DNA of 64,000 nucleotides, from NCBI GenBank assembly GCA_039619475.1, contig CM077116.1, positions 386,160,760-386,224,759 on the forward strand. The letters are read 5' to 3'. The notes below the pieces were generated by a model. It was not told the origin of the DNA. It was given only the letters and a program-made list of their open reading frames with translations, and searched no databases. The position numbers and the translations under genes are program-made. This document shows, piece after piece, positions 62,401-64,000 of the stretch (position 1 is the first letter of the stretch; every line of letters begins with the position of its first letter). Origin of the DNA: Icerya purchasi. Its lineage: Eukaryota > Arthropoda > Insecta > Hemiptera > Monophlebidae.

Positions 62401-64000
62401 TTAGAAATATTATAATACTGACACGACCGACTAAGAAAGAAACAAAATTTACGTCCGGCAGTAACATTATATCATTCGTTTTAGCTGGATCAATAAACAG
62501 GGATCAAAACAGGAATCTGTGTCGAACATAAGAATTTAAGTGATTATTTCATCGTGCAATAAAGAAATTACGATTTTATTTTTCTCTACAAAAAAATAAA
62601 TTTAAAGTAGAATTTGATGAAAGTGAAATAGATGCAAACGATCACCGGAAATAATATTAAGTGAAGAAGAAAATATTTCTTATACCCTAACATTCAGCTA
62701 TGTCGGAACAAACGCTTATTCAACATATCTGCTTGAAATCGAAAAAAGGAGAAAAAGAAAATAATGACAAAAAATCTGCATAACGAAATGAAAACCCAAT
62801 TTCGGAATAGTTCTAGAAAATGAAGGTGTCGTTATGCACCCCCAATATTCGCGTTGTTACCTTCCAAAAAGAAATGACCGAGTCACGAAATAATAGTTCA
62901 GCTCAATTTTTGGATTAATCTGCTAGTATTCAATACTTCGTGAATAGTCTCAGTTCCGATATGATTTCTGATTAATTGTGGATTTAGTTACGTTCTTCTT
63001 TCTTTTTCTTTTTTAATTAAATAGAAAAAAGATGTTTTTAACTAAAAGATTCAAGATTAATATAATAAAACTTGGTTTGCACTTAACACCGAGGAAATCG
63101 ATAGGGATTAATAGCACATTGAAAATTATATTCCACTTTATTTTCATTTATTCTTTAAAAAAACTGTTTTCGAACTTCAAAATTACATAATTTTAAGTTG
63201 CGTATTTATGAAAACAATTCGGAACATATCGAGAATAAAAATTACACTTTACACTGCACTATAATACATTGAAGGTGTTTATTTAGAGATAATGAAAACC
63301 CACATTTGATAATAAATATGACTACAAAGTTATAGGTTTACTTTTGATGTGCGTGCGTGTGTATGTGTGTGTGTGCGCGTTTCAAGGCGGGAAGGTTAAG
63401 AACCACTGATCTAGAAAATACTTTTGCAGAACAAAATAAGGATAAAAAAAAAGAAAGAAAAATGTTCTATCGCAACTAAAGTACATTATGCAACGTAATG
63501 TGGTAGAGTAACGATTTTTAAAAAATTACAGTTTTTGCCGTAATTGTTTTTTTTCTTTTTTTTTTATCGCTTCTGACAAAATTCTGCGCCCATCACGTCT
63601 CAACATTATTAATCTATCGTTTAGCATAACTTTCAGCATTAGCTGATCCATTCCTGTTTTGCTGTAGTCAGTTTCTATTTTTTAATTTTACAATTAGCAT
63701 TAATAAAGAAAATAGTCTGTTCGCCAGTCACGAAAATTTAAAACAAACACCGCGTTGCTATACAGTAATTTACGCTATTGATTGTTCCGTGTTAAGTATT
63801 AAAAAGCATCGGAGATATTTCGTAAAAATATGTTTTTAAGAAAATTTGCAGTAAAATTTTACTTTTACAGCTCGTTTCGGTGTTTCTGCTAATACCGGTG
63901 GAATTATGCCCTTGTAAAACGAAAGAAACCCTTCGTTTCTATACATTTTCGCTAAACAGTCGAAAACTCCGGTATAATGAACTGATGAACCACCAGTGCC
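23187..64000 (-). CDS. SLC25A21: Mitochondrial 2-oxodicarboxylate carrier, 6 exons, 5' partial
   Basis: Inner-membrane antiporter of 2-oxoadipate and 2-oxoglutarate, serving lysine, hydroxylysine and tryptophan breakdown (family knowledge). Exons in transcript order: 63863-64000 (continues off the window), 56779-56841, 45432-45584, 31370-31489, 24602-24786, 23187-23304, all GT-AG. About 258 residues are encoded versus about 299 in the human protein; the missing N-terminus holds helix 1 with the first PxDxxK signature. Visible: FYKGIIPPVLAETPKRAVK, GLGSGITESILVNPFEVVKV (second signature PFEVVK), GLNKGL and FNMVYFGFYHSVK, IPFDVAKSRIQGPQP (third signature PFDVAK), YKGLVPKIMRLGPGGAIM. Stop TAA at 23187-23189. 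SLC25A21 is distinguished from other carriers by KSRIQGPQP and PKIMRLGPGGA. Its introns hold most of the window's transposons. Confidence 0.96.
23305..24601. other. SLC25A21 last intron, nothing recognised
   Basis: 1.3 kb, AT-rich, no transposon or conserved block seen. Confidence 0.55.
24602..24786 (-). CDS. SLC25A21: SLC25A21 exon e
   Basis: 185 bp, tttag|GAT to GG|GTAAGT, ending in phase 2. Carries SGTLASCLNIPFDVAKSRIQ and GPQPQPGIIKYKR, the third carrier signature and the diagnostic loop. Confidence 0.96.
25002..25279 (+). mobile_element. Helentron/HINE-like element, diverged copy 3
   Basis: Plus orientation. Starts ATTAATGACTGTGTCATTCT, matching the start of copies 1 and 2 at ATTAAT-AC and ATTCTTAG, and ends cccttgcgaagccccaaagg ccaagttt before a (TA) run, matching their 3' hairpin block. 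Its 5' arm (aatgactgtg) pairs with cacagtcaatt near 25180: different bases from the other copies but the same inverted arrangement. The terminal hairpins are decayed. Confidence 0.55.
25285..25334. repeat. Compound (AT)n(GT)n microsatellite
   Basis: About 10 AT followed by about 15 GT units with one interruption. Confidence 0.93.
25335..25879. repeat. Probable interspersed-repeat sequence
   Basis: ataaatgaagtcggaaatgt, tctatctgccctgtcggtac and cacgaactatcaaaccgatt resemble leader sequence common in insect repeats (Helitron or LINE type). At 25580-25690 a short block (aaatatttact-aca followed by aatattttaaataaaa) is repeated. No ORF. Confidence 0.4.
25880..26155. repeat. Dispersed repeat family, copy B
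   Basis: Diverged match to 20825-21105, same orientation; see copy A for shared blocks. Confidence 0.65.
26640..27192 (-). pseudogene. RTE/craniofacial-type LINE ORF2 fragment
   Basis: The minus strand reads VDIFKYFGNNISKDATLDNE, IAYRIRNTNVAYGKLSHRVF and NNKDLSTT, a strong match to the region after the reverse transcriptase core of this widespread LINE type. Downstream (26640-26975) the frame is broken by stops, and I only tentatively assign it to the same element. No catalytic RT motif remains. Confidence 0.75.
27193..28851. other. SLC25A21 intron segment, nothing recognised
   Basis: 1.66 kb with an A run near 27885. Open frames on both strands at 28326-28599 overlap one another and have no domain. 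Confidence 0.5.
28852..30411 (+). mobile_element. Tc1-family transposon, inactive
   Basis: Inverted ends: agtcttaccgcactataaaa at the left and agtcttgccgcactgtaaaa from the right (18 of 20). The right end closes with CAGTA...-type sequence and TA at 30412-30413; the matching left TA is lost. The length (about 1.56 kb) and a DD34E transposase place it in the Tc1 family. Confidence 0.84.
29176..30166 (+). pseudogene. Tc1-like transposase, frameshifted
   Basis: Starts MSVRSKVAAQMVALINEGRN with a helix-turn-helix (RRSVAIQYQVSEKCVRHIY) and RPQTGRPRITT. Later frames give LQQDNGRPHVAKATKTF and SPDLNPIEHLWNILRR; 34 residues separate the second Asp from the Glu, as in Tc1. The first catalytic Asp is Val (FTVESRF), the Trp before PACSPDLN is a TAG stop, and at least two frameshifts are needed. 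Cannot be functional. Confidence 0.88.
30414..31369. other. SLC25A21 intron segment, nothing recognised
   Basis: Bases 30420-30720 are relatively G+C-rich with repeated actccg phrases but no identified family. Confidence 0.45.
31370..31489 (-). CDS. SLC25A21: SLC25A21 exon d
   Basis: 40 codons, taaag|GGT to AAG|GTAAAG. GIGLRGLNKGLFATICRNG then FNMVYFGFYHSVKGIVPEQK; the vertebrate counterpart reads GLNKGLTATLGRHG then FNMVYFGFY. Confidence 0.95.
31490..34239. other. SLC25A21 intron segment, nothing recognised
   Basis: 2.7 kb of AT-rich DNA, ending with a short (TA) run near 34189. No transposon, ORF or repeat period seen. Confidence 0.5.
34240..35335. repeat. 189-bp satellite array, six units
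   Basis: The phrase gttctatg[g/c]cac starts at 34281, 34469, 34658, 34847, 35036 and 35225, spacing 188-189. Each unit includes aagctaattttttttt, acagct-caa, ggcttttaggaaaattata, ataccttggggc, aaatttttcttccaccatag. Units 3 and 4 are nearly repeated as units 5 and 6, a 378-bp higher-order dimer. Because 189 is 63 codons, the minus strand stays open within and across units; the peptide is itself repetitive and probably not a protein. Confidence 0.95.
35341..35520. repeat. Short GC-richer duplicated block
   Basis: A block tttacctac-cagtaccgcgcttccaccc occurs twice about 60 bp apart (near 35407 and 35456). It lies between the satellite and the Helitron coding remnant and may be Helitron leader sequence. 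Confidence 0.6.
35755..36540 (+). pseudogene. Helitron PIF1-like helicase remnant
   Basis: SKFLLEIGEGKMPE, ILSPTNKNNRLI and KIGAICILIRNLNFEEV match the middle of Helitron helicases; after a frameshift VVIKSVKGFIIEVF, then KLAYAMTIIKAPGETLDFAA and DNVFTHGQLYVALSRVRTSK are the last helicase motifs (usual form FSHGQLYVALSRV). Walker motifs lie in the missing part. At least two frame breaks. Confidence 0.85.
36574..36606 (+). other. Helitron 3' terminal hairpins and CTAG end
   Basis: Two back-to-back perfect GC stems immediately before CTAG. The known Helitron 3' end has one stem about 10 nt before CTRR; here a second stem fills that gap. Confidence 0.75.
36612..37440 (+). repeat. 5' LTR, 829 bp
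   Basis: Starts tgatacggattcggtac and ends caatttgtaata. Begins with TG but lacks a terminal CA. I compared it block by block with the 3' copy and saw no difference, including two runs of eight T. The last 140 bp carry primer-site-like repeats. Confidence 0.94.
37442..37459 (+). promoter_or_regulatory. tRNA primer-binding site
   Basis: TGGCGCATCCGAACTGAG begins one base after the LTR; TGG pairs with the tRNA 3' CCA. The tRNA species was not determined. Confidence 0.7.
37716..40427 (+). CDS. Gag-like coiled coil fused to RNase H and integrase
   Basis: 903 codons. Residues 1-260: acidic N-terminus, then three 14-residue repeats MFEHLDKKSDENKK and a long charged coiled coil, Gag-like. Near residue 261 it switches to NFVGYRLTTSGVSMQSEKI, the end of a reverse transcriptase thumb, so capsid, zinc knuckle, protease and RT palm are missing but the frame is kept. 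RNase H follows with Asp in SDAS, Glu in TEKELLA, Asp in MTDHKS and Asp in NVVADML. Integrase: H-x4-H and CELC zinc site, then Asp in AVDVFGP, Asp in VSDNA, Glu in NPAERVN, and a C-terminal YIGPFEI (GPY/F) module. Integrase and RNase H look intact; the element cannot make its own reverse transcriptase. The gag-type start at 37716 is taken because upstream is leader. Confidence 0.9.
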   Translation: MSVDKPNYVILSRAYTLPEKMDDRDLSRVVTTRGDYRNPKPVLADTSDEEKGEIEDPDGSIAESYDPPSPQERGFTDPGPSFLVKKKTTDTEESLPDMRDILKMFEHQNKKMFEHLDKKSDENKKMFEHLDKKSDENKKMFEHLDKKSDKLRDGMQRSIREFKEDLTREINKIEKKYEVVSNKVEQVEEKNRNLTSYVKELAVKVKRVEDVESSSNEKIGGLSSAVVRIEKNLEEEKERWSELGEKVENLENKMKSVEQNELNFVGYRLTTSGVSMQSEKIAKIKNFPPPNNRDQVMSFLGMCNFYRKFIKSYAEIIQPISVLVSNKVPFVWDEEHDRAFQQFKDAFAEHIKLQTPDYKKEFIVCSDASDRAVGGSLSQLDEQGDPRPIMFVSRLLTGAERNYFTTEKELLATIFCLKKFRIIIEGYPIIMMTDHKSLKFLKESRWQNARLTRWSLYLQNFDLRLEYVPGKENVVADMLTRNLGNIPEINSDVALIAFFNKSTQSIIKELFRNLAEDQRADKSWGCVIKNIECIEKLRRFYRIHKDLLFFRSRVSELWRICIPSAHVEELIWFTHTKYAHPGQLRTYLLISRTCHFLKMRNTINKVIKRCELCKKTKPYTAKSIGPLTSYSPQGPLDIVAVDVFGPLPIVKRMNQIFVLYDTFSKYVKFYPMKRLTSVNLISKVNHFISTVGKMNTIVSDNATVFTSQRWYAFFESRDIEVRHIAAYCPKNNPAERVNFELGKSIRCLCHKRHTNWLTHLAGIEACFNNIPSTITGYIPSEVIYRENHCHLISEVIAFPEVEDRQTHESIIETIKARLERLNNARRKKQVEKNNIREYNVGDHVYIKNHVLSNKAKKRMRKLELLYIGPFEIIDRMHNNAYYLKDLTRENNYVIRNIIDLRPA
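40428..42870 (+). other. LTR element 3' non-coding region
   Basis: 2.4 kb with only short open frames. The phrase ctataacatctggcggcg occurs near 40680 and 40824, and a variant near 40908. An A/poly-A run lies at 41550. No envelope, no second polyprotein piece. Two GC-richer stretches (about 42060-42340) share ccaatggggg-type phrases. Confidence 0.6.
42877..42895 (+). promoter_or_regulatory. Polypurine tract
   Basis: ggaaattggggtggggcag directly abuts the 3' LTR; mostly purine, as needed for plus-strand priming. Confidence 0.7.
42896..43724 (+). repeat. 3' LTR, 829 bp
   Basis: Same length and, as far as read, same sequence as the 5' LTR. It is followed directly by atatatatat, the target-side sequence. 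Confidence 0.94.
43725..44796. other. SLC25A21 intron segment, nothing recognised
   Basis: A-rich plus strand, a short tattatt run near 44600. No element identified. Confidence 0.5.
44780..44913 (-). pseudogene. LINE ORF2 extreme C-terminus
   Basis: The minus strand reads EQTMDHILKEC, then a stop, then ATEWLQNLDVTV and a stop. QTxxHI--EC plus W-x-x-x-LD near the end is typical of the last 50 residues of many insect LINE proteins. The 5' part is missing. Confidence 0.6.
44914..45431. other. Intron sequence next to SLC25A21 exon c
   Basis: No feature recognised. Confidence 0.5.
45432..45584 (-). CDS. SLC25A21: SLC25A21 exon c
   Basis: 51 codons, tattag|ACA to GAT|GTAAGA. Begins TFSLAGLGSGITES and contains the second carrier signature NPFEVVKV. 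Confidence 0.95.
45585..47483. other. SLC25A21 intron segment, nothing recognised
   Basis: 1.9 kb, very AT-rich; only short TA runs (near 46117). Confidence 0.5.
47484..47826 (-). mobile_element. Helentron/HINE-like element, copy 2
   Basis: 343 bp, closely matching both ends of copy 1, including aactcggcca, the hairpin aaggggctgtgcccctt, and gggtagcctaagaattacgt. Terminal and inner subterminal repeats (TTACAACGTAATTCTTA and its inverse) match at 16 of 17. The minisatellite is almost absent. Flanked by TA runs as in copy 1. Confidence 0.72.
47827..48659. other. Intron sequence with short tandem repeat
   Basis: Contains (TA)n around 48417-48438 and, at 48444-48500, three units of cttcatattatctgttaac, the last diverged. 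Otherwise nothing recognised. Confidence 0.6.
48660..50950 (-). pseudogene. RTE-type LINE, decayed reverse transcriptase
   Basis: Minus strand, 5' to 3': NALRALKNFKASVSDRI near 50060 (usual form LKNGKAPGxDGI), QGDIISSKLFFSALET near 49480 (RQGDxISPKLF motif), LIFANGIVLMN near 49410 (FADD changed to FANG), and TGWIRNTQNRKEWKWLEE near 48710 (the C-terminal W-x-R-x-A-Q-x-R-x-x-W block). Many stops and frameshifts. The catalytic Asp pair is lost. It contains an unrelated repeat at 50265-50395. Confidence 0.75.
50265..50395 (+). repeat. Common insect interspersed repeat (accgacttc type)
   Basis: ttaaccgacttcaaaaaaga then aggaggtattcaattcgact, a T run, tatgttaccacagaactttc and gatgaaccgattttgatgat. 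I recognise this phrase order as a repeat found in many insect genomes; its parent transposon is not settled here. Confidence 0.55.
50951..51838. other. SLC25A21 intron segment, nothing recognised
   Basis: Contains an A run at 51669-51691. No element identified. Confidence 0.5.
51847..53031. mobile_element. Foldback/MULE-like element with ~170-bp modular TIRs
   Basis: Ends AGCGACGTCAAGTTAG and, from the right, AGCGGCGTCAAGTTAG. Similarity runs about 170 bp inward (51847-52015 against 52858-53031), with shared blocks ttttgtgccaaat, gctgataataaaaaat and cacgcagtattagtaaaaa. A second diverged copy of the same module follows inside each arm (near 52060 and near 52750). Flanks cgaaaaag and acaaaaag could be an 8-bp duplication (6 of 8). 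No transposase. G runs of 9-12 lie near the right-arm ends. Confidence 0.75.
53040..54120. other. SLC25A21 intron segment, nothing recognised
   Basis: AT-rich with a short ataata run near 53570. Confidence 0.5.
54125..54380 (+). pseudogene. LINE ORF2 fragment (LTGYLRPT region)
   Basis: The plus strand reads LRTYAVALRILTGKYVCPVL, and after a stop VFRLITGYLRPTTTSKLYKL then NLPNIRRNV. R-x-x-T-G-x-L-x-P-T-x-x-x-x-L-Y-x-L-x-G is a conserved block after the RT domain of many arthropod LINEs. Isolated and frameshifted. Confidence 0.6.
54821..54867. repeat. (TA)n microsatellite
   Basis: About 23 TA units without interruption. Confidence 0.95.
54868..55757. other. SLC25A21 intron segment, nothing recognised
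   Basis: No feature beyond short A and TA runs at its right end. Confidence 0.5.
55760..56341. mobile_element. 582-bp palindromic MITE
   Basis: GGGTGGTCCTTATTTACATG at the left is perfectly inverted at the right end, and similarity continues along both arms (about 280 bp each) to a spacer of about 25 bp near 56070, where ttgatatgtaaggaagtaat faces its complement. TA flanks both ends (55758-55759, 56342-56343), suggesting a Tc1/mariner-type mover. No protein; the whole element can fold into one hairpin. Confidence 0.88.
56779..56841 (-). CDS. SLC25A21: SLC25A21 exon b (63 bp)
   Basis: 21 codons, tttcag|TTT to CTG|GTACAG: FLTFEQYKQFF then LFGSPEPTPL. Matches FFTFEQYKKLL of the vertebrate carrier. 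Found from the protein join; too short for ordinary ORF detection. Confidence 0.93.
57877..59490 (-). mobile_element. hAT transposon inside the R1-like LINE
   Basis: 1614 bp. Ends CAGACATGGGCAAA and, from the right, CAGTCATGGGCAAA. Flanked by gtatagtg (57869-57876) and gcctagtg (59491-59498), an 8-bp duplication now matching at 6 of 8. Inserted in the LINE coding frame, so it is the younger of the two. Confidence 0.87.
58150..59270 (-). pseudogene. hAT transposase (GTF2IRD2/Charlie-like)
   Basis: Open from 59270 to 58719: NNTTDGAPNMAGTKSGFVGI (catalytic Asp in TDGAPxM), FLHCVIHQEALCKSALDMKH (conserved C-x-x-H-Q-E-A-L-C), HRQFRKFLDSL and TKVKWLSAGRVFKRVW. Past a stop, another frame near 58190-58280 gives CYICEQVFSTVRNRLTDHHL and LASLLRI, the hAT dimerisation region. 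N-terminus missing; at least one stop and one frameshift. Confidence 0.85.
60236..63862. other. SLC25A21 intron segment, little recognised
   Basis: 3.6 kb. A G run at 60509-60519 and tatata-rich sequence to 60610; a T run near 62152; a (gt) run near 63355. The aggcgggaaggttaagaacc phrase near 63385 looks like a transposon end but has no partner that I found. Confidence 0.45.
63863..64000 (-). CDS. SLC25A21: SLC25A21 exon a (5' end outside window)
   Basis: 46 codons visible from the window edge to AAA|GTAAAA. Contains the matrix-helix and helix-2 start MYRNEGFLSFYKGIIPPVLA then ETPKRAVK, a near match to the vertebrate protein. Confidence 0.95.

Overview
The window is AT-rich eukaryotic DNA, almost certainly from an arthropod and probably an insect. 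The genes are split by GT-AG introns of 0.1-14 kb. One gene closely resembles fly mushroom bodies tiny (mbt). The intergenic and intronic DNA is packed with insect-type transposons. A hemipteran is possible from the repeat types, but that is a guess.

Only two host genes are supported, both on the minus strand and both cut by a window edge. The first is a group II p21-activated kinase (PAK4/mbt type), 14286 down to 1372. Eight coding exons give the CRIB domain, an autoinhibitory motif, a Ser/Pro/Gln-rich linker and the kinase N-lobe through the HRD catalytic loop. The rest of the kinase lies left of base 1. The second is the mitochondrial 2-oxodicarboxylate carrier SLC25A21, 64000 down to 23187. 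Six exons are present; only about the first 40 residues are missing, beyond the right edge. The genes sit head to tail but have unrelated roles (Cdc42-type signalling versus lysine/tryptophan catabolism).

The 9 kb between them (14.3-23.2 kb) is a transposon nest. A 2.9 kb hAT element with a perfect 8-bp target duplication contains a Helitron fragment, a PIF/Harbinger-type MITE and a second hAT-type MITE. A second hAT element abuts it. A Jockey-like LINE tail, a 371-bp TIR element and a tRNA-derived SINE follow.

The PAK introns hold a mariner-like element, a piggyBac remnant and a Helentron-like repeat. The SLC25A21 introns hold a Tc1 (DD34E) element, a 189-bp satellite, the 3' end of a Helitron, a 7.1 kb Ty3/gypsy-type LTR element, several LINE pieces, a Foldback/MULE-like element, a near-perfect 582-bp palindrome, and an R1-like LINE split by another hAT. 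The LTR element has LTRs I could not tell apart and an in-frame internal deletion.

Most interesting: a duplicated linker exon in the PAK gene, all eight of whose exons are multiples of three; a ladder of primer-binding-site-like repeats at the end of the young LTR; and a Helentron-like family whose subterminal inverted repeats differ in sequence between copies but keep the inverted pairing. I found no CRISPR array, bacterial operon, intact tRNA gene or rRNA gene.
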